A stretch of DNA of 64,000 nt from Chimonanthus salicifolius. Taxonomy: Eukaryota > Streptophyta > Magnoliopsida > Laurales > Calycanthaceae. The stretch spans positions 47,610,201-47,674,200 of the forward strand of contig CM023538.1 in the NCBI GenBank assembly GCA_013350335.1, read 5' to 3'. This document shows positions 33,378 to 45,621 of this stretch, in pieces; the stretch's first letter is position 1; the number at the start of each line of letters is the position of its first letter. Under the pieces are notes generated by a model, which searched no databases, was not told where the DNA came from, and saw only the letters and a list, made by a program, of their open reading frames with translations. The translations under genes were made by a program, and so were the position numbers.

Positions 33378-33590
33378 TAATTGGGAGGGTCATGATTGTT
33401 GCCAATGGTCTGAAATAACTTGTGACAACTCTACTGATAGAGAGATTGAAATAGACCTGTATCACCGAAGAGAAGCACAATTGGGAACATGGTATCCGAA
33501 TGCCTCATTGTTTGCACAACTTGAGGAACAATTCAGTCTAGATTTGGTTTTTGGTTTGGAACCAGATTGGAGGATGAAGGATGGCGCAAG
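33378..33590 (+). pseudogene. Truncated RLP exon 1 copy (unit 2)
   Basis: The homology to exon 1 starts at 'NWEGHDCCQWSEITCDNST' without the signal peptide or the first cysteine region, and runs to the donor GCGCAAG|GTAATC at 33,590. Insertion of a few bases near 33,545-33,560 shifts the frame, so the C-terminal part reads differently from exon 1. An in-frame ATG at 33,373 gives a short 73-codon frame, but without a secretion signal it cannot make a normal RLP. The sister copy is 56,575-56,787. Confidence 0.75.
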
Positions 33591-35336
33591 GTAATCATCA
33601 CTCTCTGCTCTCATATTTGATTACATAACTCCAAATTAAAAGGATGTCTCGTTGTGGAAAAGTGTTAAAATCAACTCCATATGAAAATCGATATCAAAAT
33701 ATCGGCATTCAAAAAAGTGGTATGTATTAATTGTCAATATTTTACTGGAGAGTGTTAGTCTCTCTATTTTTTAATTCCAAGAAATGTTTAAAATTATAAA
33801 ATTTAGTAACTGCAAAACTATTCTTAAATAAGTATGTATTATAATATTTATAAACATGTCCAACTCAACAAACAACGTTTTATTAAAAAATGTAAAATAT
33901 GTTTTTATATCCTTTTGAACCGCAATAACTTCCATAAATTTTTAATTATCCTTCTTTATTTTATTTTCAAAAAAAATCATATAAAAGGGTACACAATTTG
34001 AATAGCGACGACATGATAAATATTTGAATATTAGTTATTATATCACTTTGGGCAATCTGTAAATACCTCCTTATCTTTTGTCTTAATTGCAAAAGCCATC
34101 TTTATAGTTTCTATAGTTACAAAAGGTACTCATATCTTTCTTATTCAATTGCAAATATTCAATTCTAACATATTAAATGTCTAAAATACCTGCTATTGAT
34201 TAAAGAGTTGTAATAATCAAATTCTTTAGCAAGACATTTTTTTAAAATATTTATGAAAAATAGATGAGCCAAAATAGTTGGAGAATTGTGTGGTAGTCCT
34301 CTCAGATAAGAGGTGGGTGATGTCTGCTAACTATGATAATTAAAAAATTGACTTAAATAAGCTTTCTATAGGTGTAAAATTTTCCCATTTTCCATCGATA
34401 GATATTTTATACATTTAATGCAATTGTCTGAACTTGTATACATTTTAAAAGTTATGATGGTAAATTAGCTTGTTAAAAATATTTATTATTATGGTTCTTT
34501 AAATATTAAAAGACAATTTGATCATATAAGATTCTAGAGGGGAGAGTTTACGGTTAATGACAAAGATAAAAGAACTTTTGTTTAGCAAACCTGATGAAGT
34601 TACAAAGATTAGATATAGCAGAGAGCAGCATAAGAGGCAACTTTTTCTCACATTCGGACACATATACATTATAAATTCTCATTTCTAAATGTCTATACAA
34701 CTTTTTCAAATTATTCAGAACTGTGTTTTGGATGTGAGAAATCATTTGTTCTCATAGTAAGCTCATAGTCCCATGCTTAAACACACATAATTATAATTTG
34801 TAAATTAAAAAAAAAAACAAAGTCATTGCATGACAAAAAAATAAAGCGCTTTGAAGCAAATAATTTTGCATTTCTTATTTTTATAACACTACAGTGAAAT
34901 TTCAAATTTAATATATAATTCTTTCAAATCCAATAGATTGCTTTAATAAATCATACCCTGCATCTTTCTTTATTTATATTGGAAGATGTTTTATGTAAAA
35001 ACAACTTCTCAGCTTTCTACTGTTGTATTAATGTTGTAAACTACAATTAATTTGACTTTTAAGAAAAGAAACTACCTCAAGTCAACTCAAGAGAGTTGTA
35101 AAATTAACAGACAAAAAGAGAGAACGATTCTAAACTAATGCATATTGACAACTTTACCTTGCTGCTATTTTAAAAAATTATTATAAAAGCAATCTAATAA
35201 AACAGGAACATAAATTAACTTTTTTCATAATACAGTAATGACTCAAGCATTTGTGTTTTATATTAATGCTTCATTCATCAAATGGCATCTTATGTACTGA
35301 ATATGAGACTGAAATGATCTATCCTATCCTTTACAG
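33591..35336 (+). other. RLP intron, unit 2, second part
   Basis: The first 180 bases copy the start of intron 1, then the sequence switches at about 33,777 to the common intron (as 25,195-26,766). It includes the LRR relic at 34,586-34,657. No other coding signal. Confidence 0.55.
34586..34657 (+). pseudogene. 72-nt LRR exon relic (unit 2)
   Basis: Identical in content to 26,019-26,090: acceptor-like TTTGTTTAG, 24 codons of one LRR, no donor GT. Confidence 0.6.
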
Positions 35337-35489
35337 GTTTATGCAAATTGGTCACTCTTATACATTTGGACCTAAGTGACAATAATTTTGATGATGACAA
35401 GGTTGCCACGTGTTTAGGTAACCTAACAAAATTACAGTCGCTAGATTTGAGCGGGAATAAGTTCAGCGGCAAATTTTTAACTTCTACAG
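35337..35489 (+). CDS. RLP LRR exon, 153 nt, phase 1-1 (unit 2)
   Basis: Same borders as the unit-1 exon (TTACAG|GT; CTACAG|GTATGA). Open throughout: 'GLCKLVTLIHLDLSDNNFDD', then 'LGNLTKLQSLDLSGNKFSG'. Relative to unit 1, all amino acid changes (D to H, Y to D, W to S, S to D, R to S) are at exposed LRR positions. It has the same sequence as the unit-4 exon (45,622). Confidence 0.72.
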
Positions 35490-35649
35490 GTATGAAGGTA
35501 TTATCTTATTGATTCTCAAATGAATATATCTAGACACACTCATACATTTTGAAAGATATCCAAACAAATGTTAGAAAAATATATGAGTGATCATAAGTTG
35601 AGCCTTGATAGATATTCCATACCAAGGAGATGTGCTGAATGTTCTTAAG

Positions 35650-36086
35650 GTAGTGCAGAAACTGGCCTTGCCCACACTAATAGAAATCCAACTGTTGATG
35701 TGGATTCGGGTAGTGTAGAAATCTTCCATCGGCCCACAATTAACAATTCAACAGTTCAAATGGAAACCGATCAAGGTTAAACAACTAGCAATCCTTGATG
35801 GACTAATTATCTCATGAAAACTAGTTTCCATTTGAATGAATTAAAATGAAAAAGAAGGAAAGGAAAAGAAACCTATTCTAATTAATATTAAGTAAAATCG
35901 AGACTTTATGCCAGATTCTATTTTCAATTTAATTCATGCAAATTTAGGAAAACTAGAAATTCATAAGCTACTTGCAAACACAAATCAACCTTAACTTTGA
36001 GAACTTTGCTCAAATTTTGATTTCTCCAATATCTGCGTTTCGAAATTAGCCAAATGAGACACTTATTTATAGGCTCTACATAATAG
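35650..36086. repeat. Block X (unit 2)
   Basis: Near-identical to 27,694-28,130. It joins the intron early because about 620 bp upstream is deleted. It ends at the copia RT junction CAAGAAGTAGTGG at 36,087. Confidence 0.7.
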
Positions 36087-36230
36087 CAAGAAGTAGTGGA
36101 GAGCGCCGAGATCTTTGTTTTCAAATTCGGTACCCAGTCTGCGAGTAAAGGATTGAAGAAGCGATGGAGAATTGCCGGTCAAGACGATGACATCAACATA
36201 AAGAAGAAGAACCATAATATGTGTACCACA
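36087..36230 (-). mobile_element. Copia copy 3, RT fragment
   Basis: 144 bp of RT from the unit junction to GTGTACCACA. The catalytic motif reads YVDV, not YVDD, on the minus strand (near 36,190-36,203), so the second catalytic aspartate is lost. It then breaks into the Sirevirus-like LTR; about 2.1 kb of copia present in copy 6 is deleted. Confidence 0.75.
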
Positions 36231-37509
36231 CCGGTCAAGACGAGATTCGGCGTTCTTGCCTACGTCATCGCCTCAAGTACACCACTTGAGGATTGAATGC
36301 ACTAAACTTCTCCTTCAAGGGTGGAGAAGAAACCTATTACACGTCGTGAAGGTGAAGACACCCTTCTCCTTCACAAGGGTTACACCAACCCTTCTCAAAC
36401 TTTATCTCTCAAGGAATTATAAAAGATTAAAATGTAAAGCTTAAGAGTAACTCTCAAATGTTTACAAATCTAGTTTTCTAAGAGTTACTCAAAGAGTTGA
36501 ACTGAAATGGCTCAAGGTAAGATTGTAAGAGATGGATTTTGAGCTAGAGTATGCTTGAGATTTGATTTCAATGGATTCCTCTTAATTTCAAGTAAATCAG
36601 CAGCCCATTTACTCATAGAAGCTTGGTTTTATAATTTTGTCATATTTAGAACCGTTACCAAGCATTAAATGAAGCAAGGGGCCGTTGGAGGGAGCATTTA
36701 TTGTTCAAAAAATATTACCGTTTCGCAAATTCAGTCAACTGAAGTGAATATTCAGTCGACTGAAAATGCCCCGAAACACAAACAGTTTATCTGTGAATAA
36801 TTCAGTCGGCTGAATCTGAGAATTCAGTCGACTGAAATTGCAAGTCATGAAAATTCTGTTTTTCAGTCGGTTGAAACATAATTTCAGTCGACTGAAAATT
36901 CTGCATATGAACATCTAGCATTTCAGTCGGCTGAAAATTCATTTCAGTTGACTGACATTACTCCCCACTAAAAATACAGTACTTCAGTAGGCTGAAATCT
37001 TGATTCAGCCGACTAAAATCTCGTCTCCCCATAATCCATTGATTCAGTCGACTGAAACTTCAACTTCAGTCGACTGAAATGACCTAAAGATGTTTTGTGT
37101 AGTTTTGGCTTCATTTTGGTCATTTCAGACACATAGGTCTTGGGGACTTAAGCATAAGATAAAGCTTCGTTTTCCAAGGGTCCACTAGAGGGTGACTTGA
37201 GCCATGGTGTTCAACAATTGAGTAACTTTACATTTTGTTCTTAACACTCATGACCAAAACTAAGAACACAAGTTTGATCTTTAATCTTCAATCTTCAATA
37301 CTTGTATCATTTGCCATTTGAACTTCAAAGATTGATAAGTCATCCAATCTCTTGCATTAATCTTCATTGATCTTGCCCTTCTTTCTTCTTTGTAAATGTG
37401 ATACCTGTCTCATTGAGTAATATCATTTGAAATATTAAATATCACACTTTAATGATTTGTGGTCATCAAAATACCCATATATCCTTGGGTTGAAACCTTG
37501 GGGTTAACA
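36231..37509 (-). mobile_element. Truncated Sirevirus-like solo LTR inside copia copy 3
   Basis: Matches 62,030-63,298 closely. The intact right end ...GGGGTTAACA (37,509) is followed by TGGGG (37,510-37,514), then copia sequence resumes. At the sister site the same TGGGG (61,849-61,853) precedes the LTR's other end, so it is the 5-bp target duplication of one shared insertion. The left end is lost in a deletion whose junction carries a 13-nt copy (CCGGTCAAGACGA) of sequence at 36,175. Twelve TTCAGTCGACTGAA-type palindromes lie in 36,730-37,080. Confidence 0.8.
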
Positions 37510-39368
37510 TGGGGAACATGGAGAACATGTGAACGACGAAAAAGTAGATGAACTAGAAGAGAGAGATAAAGTACCAGTATGTGCAATGAGAAGAGAGTCA
37601 TCGTCACATAAAAGAACTTCATTAGTGCCACCATAGTCAGATCGGGTGTGTAGGGGGTTTGCATCACCTATCATATGATGGGTAGCGCCAGTATCAAAGT
37701 ACGAATTGTGATCAACTGGAGGAGCAATTTTCATGTCAGGGACGGTAGATGGAAGATCAGCCCCTAACTAAGACTCTTGGCAGTAGCGCTGATAGCGATG
37801 AGTAGCATTATGTCGATACTTAGAACAGATCTGACACTAGAAGGCAACAAGTGGAGGAGCGCCAAGAACTCCAGGCGATGAAGGTGAACATCTTCGACCA
37901 CGATTGCCGCGACCACCTCTACCATTGTCTATGCGACCCTGACGACTGCAACCACCAAGAGCAGAGGAACCGCACCAGCAGGAAAAGAGAGGGGCAATAT
38001 CATACACACCTCCAATGGTATCGGATGGGGAACTCGGTACTGGATGTGTGAGCTAGGACTTAAATAATAAGAGGCAAGCGCAAAGATCCGTGAACGTCGG
38101 AAGTGGAGGAGAGAGAATGGTAGAGGTGTAAAACATGGAGTAGTCGGGGCCAAGTCCACGTAGAACTGATGTAACGAGGTCATCATTGGAGATCGATTGA
38201 TGGATAGCGAGTATCGGCAAGGGATTTAGCATGTTGCAAATACTCAGAAATTGTCTTTGTACCTTTGGAGAGAGAGAGCACTTGAATTAATAAATGAGTG
38301 GCATTTGCAAGAGAATGCTGTGAAAAATTGTGTTGCAGACAATTCCAAATCTCACGAGAGGTGGAGAACCCAACAATCTGTGCAAGGACGGGTTTAGATA
38401 GGGTCGCAATAAAAATGCCAACGAGTTTCTTATCCATTGCAATCCGGGTGGAGTAGGCAGGGTTTGGAGTAGATTTGGATTGGTCATCAGTGGAAAGGTA
38501 TGGAGAGGGACAAGGGTTGGTGCCATAAATGTAGGGACAATAGTGTTGGCCAACCAAGAATGGTTTTATTTGGGCATGCCAAAGAAGGTAGTTTGTCTCC
38601 GTTAATTTTATGGAGACAAAATGGGAAAAGTTGGAGTTGGGCATGGTGATGGCATGGGTAGAGGAGGATGAAGAGGATGCTGCGGAGGAGGCCATCGTTA
38701 GGACAGGCGCTAGTTGGCTGTTCAGAGATGTGCCTTGTTTTTTTCTTTTTTTGTGTGTCTCATCTGTAGTGCTCGAGAAGAGACAAGACTGATAAAGAAG
38801 TAGGTTTGGGGCGAAGCACCACTGCAAGTAGAAATAGGGCTGAGACGGTAGACAGAGGTCGAATGGCAGGAGGCCTTTATACGCGCCGGAGTAGCGTCTG
38901 ATCGATGCGGATTTGCTCTGTGAGTCGAGTGGCAGCGATCTGGGTGACAGATTTGAGAGGATTCGATGAAAGGGCGAGGATTGGCGAAATAGCAGCAGAT
39001 CTGGTGTAGGAGAGTGCGCAGGAAGAGGGGTTGTGTAGAGCAATCACCTGTGGCAGAAGAGGTGAGACGCTGGAAAAGTCTTTTGTAGAAGAAACAGAAG
39101 TGGATGAATGAGAGAGGGTCTGCGTAGAGCAGATAGGATGTGGAGCAGTGACGATGACAGAAGCAGAGAGAGGGAGAAAGGCTAAAAATAGTTTGCAATT
39201 CGTAGGAATCCCAGGCTTAAGCTGATACCATGTAGAATTTTGGCTAAGTGGCCTTTCTCATTACTTTCTGTATAAATACATGTTACAATCCCTTAATAGG
39301 GAACCTTACAAATATAGTATGGTACAAACATAGAAACGCAACCCTAAGGTTAACCCTTTCCTCTAATA
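37510..39368 (-). mobile_element. Copia copy 3, protease-gag-5' LTR part
   Basis: The continuation of copia after the LTR insertion. Protease 'FDTGATHHMIGDANPLHTRS' is near 37,690. Gag starts at the ATG at 38,695 and is open from 39,043 to 38,183 across the core; a small deletion near 38,210 shifts it off frame after 'YLQHAKSL'. The 5' LTR is 39,231-39,368 with flank GATGCCCAT. It is the best-preserved gag N-terminal half in the window but still broken. Confidence 0.8.
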
Positions 39369-39535
39369 GATGCCCATATTTAGAAACTTTGTGACACTTT
39401 TTGAAATCCGGTTCTTGTATATTTCTTAACTTTAAAATAAAATCTAAAAAAAAACTACAATTAATATGGTCACAATATATCTGCGTTCTCGAAATTAGCC
39501 ACATGAGACACTTATTTATAGCCTCTACAAAATAT
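39369..39535. other. Collapsed unit: intron flank fused to end of block X
   Basis: The common LTR flank (GATGCCCATATTTAG...AATATGGTCACAAT) runs only about 105 bases and then joins ATATCTGCGTTCTCG, the last 60 bases of block X. All LRR exons of this unit are deleted. The next copia junction follows at 39,536. Confidence 0.75.
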
Positions 39536-42183
39536 CAAGAAGTAGTGGAGAGTACCAAGATCTTTGATTTCAAATTCAGTACCCAGTCTGCGAGTAAAGG
39601 ACTGAAGAAGCGATGGAGAATTGCCAGTCAAGACGATGTCATCAACATAAAGAAGAAGAACCATAATATGTGTACCACGTCTATATGTGAACATAGAGTT
39701 GTCGGCTTTGTTTTGAATAAAAACATGAGAGAGAAGGAATGAGCTAAAACGTTGAAACCACACCCGGGTGCTTGTTTTAGACCATAAATAACTTTTTGTA
39801 ATTTACAAACATGATGAGGACGACGAGGATCAACAAAGCCAGGAGGTTGAGACATATACACTTCTTCTGTAAGATGGCCATGAAGAAAAGTATTCTTGAC
39901 ATCCAACTGGTGGATGGACCAAGCAGAAGTGACGGCAAGAGTGAGAACAGTGCAGATAGTAGTGGGTTTGACACCTGGACTGAAGGTCTCATAATAGTCG
40001 ATGTCGGCCTGTTAATGAAAGCCATTAGCAACAAGTCTTGCTTTGTAACGCTCAATGCTACCATCAAATCGCCGTTGAATCTTAAAAACCCATTTGCAAC
40101 CAACACGATTAGAGTTTGGTGGGGGTAGAACAAGAGACCAAGTTTGCTGTCGTAGAAGATCATTGCATTCATCATTCATGGACTGACACCATGCCGCAGA
40201 TCGAACAACATTAGTGTAGCAAGTGGGCTCAATATCAGAGGTAGAGACCATAGAAGCAAAAACCTGTGGGAGGGGATGACGATTAGAAATGTCAGCCCAC
40301 TTTTTGGGCTCTGAGATGCCGTCCTTAGTACGAGTCACCATAGGGTGAACATTATCAGGTGGAGCAGAGGCTATAACAAAAGTCGATGCTAGTGCAGTAA
40401 GTGGAGGTGGTGAGGTGCCAGGTTCTGAAGCATGCACTTCTAATGGAGTCGTTGATGTGGTTGTCGGAGATGCAAGAAGAGTAGAAGGTGCCTGTGCAGG
40501 AGATATGGTGATAACAGGAAGGAAGACCATGTCTGAGGAAGATGATGCGGTGTTCCTCTCGGTAGTGGCATAGGGAAAGACAACTTCATTGAAGAGTATG
40601 TGGTGGGAGAGGTAAACTCTACCAGTGGAGGGGTGAAGACACATGTAGCCCTTGTGGTGATCACTATAACCAAGAAACACACACTCAACCGATCGAGGTT
40701 GAAGTTTGTTAGTAGTATAATTACCTAAGTAATGGTAGCAATCACACCTGAATGTGCGAAAATTGAGATAATCAGCTGTAGTGCCATATAGCTGTTGATA
40801 AGGTGAGGACTGTTTGAGAAGTGGTGTTGGCAGTTGATTGACTAGATACACAACAGTGAAAATAGCGTCAACTTAGAGGTGATGTGGGAGATGAGACGCA
40901 AGAAGGGGTGTGCAGCCCATTTCAAACAAATGACTGTGTTTGCGTCCAGCAAGACTGTTTTGCCGTGGAGTGTGTTGACATGATAAACGGTGAATGAGCC
41001 CTTTTTGCACACACATGTTATGAAAGGAATGATTATCATACTCTTTGCCACCATCACTTTGAAAGTATTTAATGGTAGTGGAAAAGTGATTTTCAACAAA
41101 TACAATAAAGTTTTGAAAATTAGTGAAAACTTCTTATTTATGTCGCATAGGAACAATCCAAGAATGACGTGTATAATCATCTGTGAATAAGACATAATAT
41201 CGAAATCCAGAAACTGATAAAACTGGAGACATCCATGCATCTGAATGAATTAAATAAATTGTTGTGGAGTACAATGAGCACGAGTTGAAAACGAGAGTTG
41301 CGTAGACTTGCCCAAAGCACAATCACTACAAAAATTGGAGCGAGAAAACTTAACAGAAGGTCTTAAACATTTATTGGTGGCTAAAACTTGAAGCACTTTA
41401 TTAGATGGATATCCAAGACACTGGTGCCAGAGTGATGAAGAGGAGCAGGATGCAACTAAAGCATGAACGGTGCGAGTGGTGGGTTTGATGGGAGAAAGGC
41501 CAGTTTCACGTTGGTCCTGAAATAAAGTATCCCTAGTACGTAAATCATGAAAACAAAACCCTAGGGGAAGAAAGTAAAAGAAAAGAAATTATCTTTTGTA
41601 AATGGAGCGACAAATAACAAGTTTTTATGCATGTGGAGAACATGGAGAACATGTGAAAGACGAAAAAGTAGAGGAACTAGAAGAGAGAGATAAAGTACCA
41701 ATGTGTGCAATGAGAAGAGAGTCACCGTCACGCAAAAGAACTTGATTAGTGCCACCATAGTCAGATCGGGTGTGTAGGGGGTTTGTATCACCTATCATAT
41801 GATGGGTAGCGCCAGTATCAAAGTACCAATTGTGATCAACAGGAGGAGCAATTTTCATGTCAGGGAAGGTAGATGGAAAATCAGGCCCGAACTGAGACTC
41901 TTGGCAGTAGCGCTGATAGCGATGAGTAGCATTATGTCGATACTTAGAACAGATCTGACACTGGAAGGCAATAGGTGGAGGAGCGCCAATAACTCCGGGC
42001 GATGAAGGTGAGCATCTTCGACCCCGATTGCCGCGACCACCTCTACCATTGACTATGCGACCCTGACGACTGCAACCACCAAGAGCAGAGGAACCGCACC
42101 CGCGGGAAAAGAGAGGGGCAATATCAGACACCCCTCCAATGGTATCGGATGGGGAACTCGGTACTGGATGTGTGAGCTAGGAC

Positions 42184-42821
42184 TTAAATAATAAGAGGCA
42201 AGCGCAAAGATCCGTGAACCGGAAGTGGAGGAGAGAGAATGGTAGAGGTGTAAAACATGGAGTAGTCGGGGCCAAGTCCACGTAGAACTGATGTAACGAG
42301 GTCATCATTGGAGACCGACTGATGGATAGCGACGAGAGCATGGGCAAGGGATTTAGCATGTTGCAAATACTTAGAACTTGTCTTTGTACCTTTGGAGAGA
42401 GAGAGCACTTGAATTTGTAAATGAGTGGCATTTGCTAGAGAATGCTGTGAAAAATTGCGTTGCAGACAGTTCCAAATCTCACGACAGGTGGAGAACCCAA
42501 CAATCTGTGCAAGTACGGGTTCAGATAGGGTCGCAATAAAAATGCCAATGAGTTTATGATCCATTGCATTCCAGGTGGAGTGGGCAGGTTTGGAGTAGAT
42601 TTGGATTGGTCATCAGTGGAAAGGTATGGAGAGGGACAAGGGTTAGTGCCATTAATGTAGGGCCAATAGTGTTGGCCAACAAAGAATGGTTTTATTTGGG
42701 CATGCCAAAGAAGGTAGTTTGTCACTGTTAATTTTATGGAAACAAGATGGGAAAAGTTGGAATTAGGGATGGTGATGGCATGGGCAGAGGAGGATGAGGA
42801 GGATGTTGCGGAGGAAGCCAT
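42184..42821 (-). pseudogene. Copia copy 4 gag
   Basis: ATG at 42,821-42,819. The N-terminal frame 'MASSATSSSSSSAHAITIPN' through 'YLLWHAQIKPFFVGQHYWPY' shifts near 42,590. The core continues in 42,184-42,564 ('NCLQRNFSQHSLANATHL', 'SLSKGTKTSSKYLQHAKSL'). One frameshift therefore breaks an otherwise complete Gag core. Confidence 0.78.
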
Positions 42822-43740
42822 CGTTAGGACAGGCACTGGTTGGCTGTTCTGAGATGTGCCTTTTTTTTTTTTCTTTTTTTGTGTGTCTCATCTGTAGTGC
42901 TAGCGAAGAGACAACATTGATAAAGAAGCAGGTTTGGGGCAAAGCAACACTTCAAGTAGAAAAACAGGGCTGAGACGGTAGAGAGAGGTCGAATGGCGGG
43001 AGGCCTTTATGAGCGCCGGAGCAACGTCAGATCAATGCAGATTTGCTCTGTGAGTCGAGTGGCAGCGAACTGGGTGACAGATTTGAGAGGATTAGATGAA
43101 GCCACACCGGAGAATAGCCACTCAAGTGCACACCCTACAGCAGCCGAAAGGTGCGGATCTGAAGAGGGGAGGCAGCAAGCGAGAAAGTTGGGTTTTACAG
43201 AGGAGGCTACGTGCGGCTAAAGAAGATCAGGGTTGTGGGCCAAACGAAGAGCAGATCAGGACGTGAACATATCGAGAGAGGGGAGTGGCGAGGCTTGACG
43301 ACAGCAGCAACAGAAGAGAAGGTATGGCAGATCCGCTGAGTTGTAGACAGGATGTTGAAGCTTGGAAGAGTTTGGGTGGGGCGAATTTGTTCAGGCGGTG
43401 GTGAGCAGATTTGGTGAAAGCGGCAAGAGAAGAGGCTGAAGGAGAGCAAATCAGCGAGCAGGAGCAGAGGGATTCAAGTGAGGGCGAGGATCGGCAAAAT
43501 AGCAGCAGATCTGGTGTAGGAGAGTGCGCAGGAAGAGGGGTTGTGTAGAGCAATCACTTGCGGCAGAAGAGCTGAGACGCTGGAAAAGTCTCTTGTAGAA
43601 GAAACAGAAGTGGCTGAATGAGAGAGGGTCTGCGTAGAGCAGACAGGATGTGGAGCAGGGACGGCGACAGAAGCAGAGAGAGGGGAAAAGGCTGAAAAAA
43701 GTTTGCAATTCGTAGGTATCCCAGGCTTAAGCTGATACCA

Positions 43741-43878
43741 TGTAGAATTTTGGCTAAGTGGCCTTTCTCATTACTTTCTGTATAAATACATGTTACAATC
43801 CCTTAATAGGGAACCTTACAAATATAGTATGGTACAAACATAGAAAGGCAACCCTAAGGTTAACCCTTTCCTCTAATA
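43741..43878 (-). repeat. 5' LTR of copia copy 4
   Basis: 138 bp, TATTAGAGG...AATTCTACA on the minus strand, followed by TGGTATCAG. Right flank GATGCCCAT is shared with all other copies. Confidence 0.85.
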
Positions 43879-45621
43879 GATGCCCATATTTAGAAACTTT
43901 GTGACACTTTTTAAATCCGGTTCTTATATATTTCTTAACTTTAAAATAAAATCTAAAAAAAAACTACAATTAATATGATCGCAATAATGTGAGTATGGCT
44001 TTATCAATGGTTAACATTGTCACATGAGAATAAGAATGCACAAATATATATATATATATATATATATAGCTCAAGAAATGTTTAAAATTATAAAATGTAG
44101 TAACTGCAAAATTATTCTTAAATAAGTATGTATTATAATATTTATAAACATTTCCTACTCAACAAACAACGTTTTATTAATAAATGTAAAATATTTTTTT
44201 ATATCCTTTTGAACCGCGATAACTTCCATAAATTATTAATTATCCTTCTTTATTTTATTTTTAAAAAAATCATATAAAAAGGTGCACAATTTGAATAGCG
44301 ATGACATGTAGATGTTTGAATATTAGTTATTATATCACTTTGGGTAATCTGTAAATACCTCCTTATCTTTTGTCTTAATTGCAAAAGCCATCTTTATAGT
44401 TTCTATAGTTACAAAAGGTACTCATATATTTCTTATTCAATTGCAAATATTCAATTATAACATATTAAATGTCTAAAATACCTGCTATTGATTAAAGAGT
44501 TGTAATAATCAAATTCTTTAGCAAGACATTTTTTTTAATATTTATAAAAAATAGATGAGCCAAATAGTTGGAGAATTGTGTGGAAGTCCTCTCAGATAAG
44601 AGGTGGGTGATGTCTGCTAACTATGACAATTAAAAAATTGACTTAAATAAGCTTTCTATAGGTGTAAAATTTTCCCATTTTCCATCGATAGATATTTATA
44701 CATTTAATGCAATTGTCTGAACTTGTATACATTTAAAAGTTATGATGGTAAATTAGCTTGTTAAAAATATTTATTATTATGGTTCTTTAAATATTAAAAG
44801 ACAATTTGATCATATAAGATCTAGAGGGGAGAGTTTACGGTTAATGACAAAGATAAAGAACTTTTGTTTAGCAAACCTGATGAAGTTACAAAGATTAGAT
44901 ATAGCAGAGAGCAGCATAAGAGGCAACTTTTTCTCACATTCGGACACATATACATTATAAATTCTCATTTCTAAATGTCTATACAACTTTTTCAAATTAT
45001 TCAGAACTGTGTTTTGGATGTGAGAAATCATTTGTTCTCATAGTAAGCTCATAGGTCCCATGCTTAAACACACATAATTATAATTTGTAAATTAAAAAAA
45101 AAAACAAAGTCATTGCATGACAAAAAAATAAAGCGCTTTGAAGCAAATAATTTTGCATTTCTTATTTTTATAACACTACAGTGAAATTTCAAATTTAATA
45201 TATAATTCTTTCAAATCCAGTAGATTGCTTTAATAAATCATACCCTGCATCTTTCTTTATTTATATTGGAAGATGTTTTATGTAAAACAACTTCTCAGCT
45301 TTCTACTGTTGTATTAATGTTGTAAACTACAATTAATTTGACTTTTAAGAAAAGAAACTACCTCAAGTCAACTCAAGACAGTTGTAAAATTAACAGACAA
45401 AAAGAGAGAACGATTCTAAACTATATGCATATTGACAACTTTACCTTGCTGCTATTTTAAAAATTATTATAAAGCAATCTAATAAAACAGGAACACAAAT
45501 TAACTTTTTTCATAATACAGTAATGACTCAAGCATTTGTGTTTTATATTAATGCTTCATTCATCAAATGGCATCTTATGTACTGAATATGAGACTGAAAT
45601 GATCTATCCTATCCTTTACAG
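43879..45621 (+). other. RLP intron, unit 4
   Basis: Copy of 25,012-26,766 with small indels and a longer (AT)n tract (44,043-44,068). It holds the LRR relic at 44,872-44,943. No other coding signal. Confidence 0.55.
44872..44943 (+). pseudogene. 72-nt LRR exon relic (unit 4)
   Basis: Same as 26,019-26,090: acceptor-like TTTGTTTAG, one LRR in 24 codons, no donor. Confidence 0.6.

Larger units (their letters stand above)
39536..43878 (-). mobile_element. Truncated copia element, copy 4
   Basis: 5' LTR (43,741-43,878) to the middle of RT, with the same left break as copy 2. It lacks the Sirevirus LTR present in copies 3 and 6. Its leader retains about 385 bp (43,097-43,482) found otherwise only in copy 5. 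RT YVDD lies at 39,638-39,649. An open piece at 40,012-40,851 (279 codons) covers the integrase C-terminus and RT start. One open piece (41,625-42,131) joins the knuckle 'CQICSKYRHNATHR' (last Cys changed) to protease 'FDTGATHHMIGD'. Confidence 0.85.

Noticed and set aside
36731..37080. CRISPR-like array of palindromes
   Set aside because: The sequence is plant LTR; repeats are short, uneven and not separated by uniform spacers.
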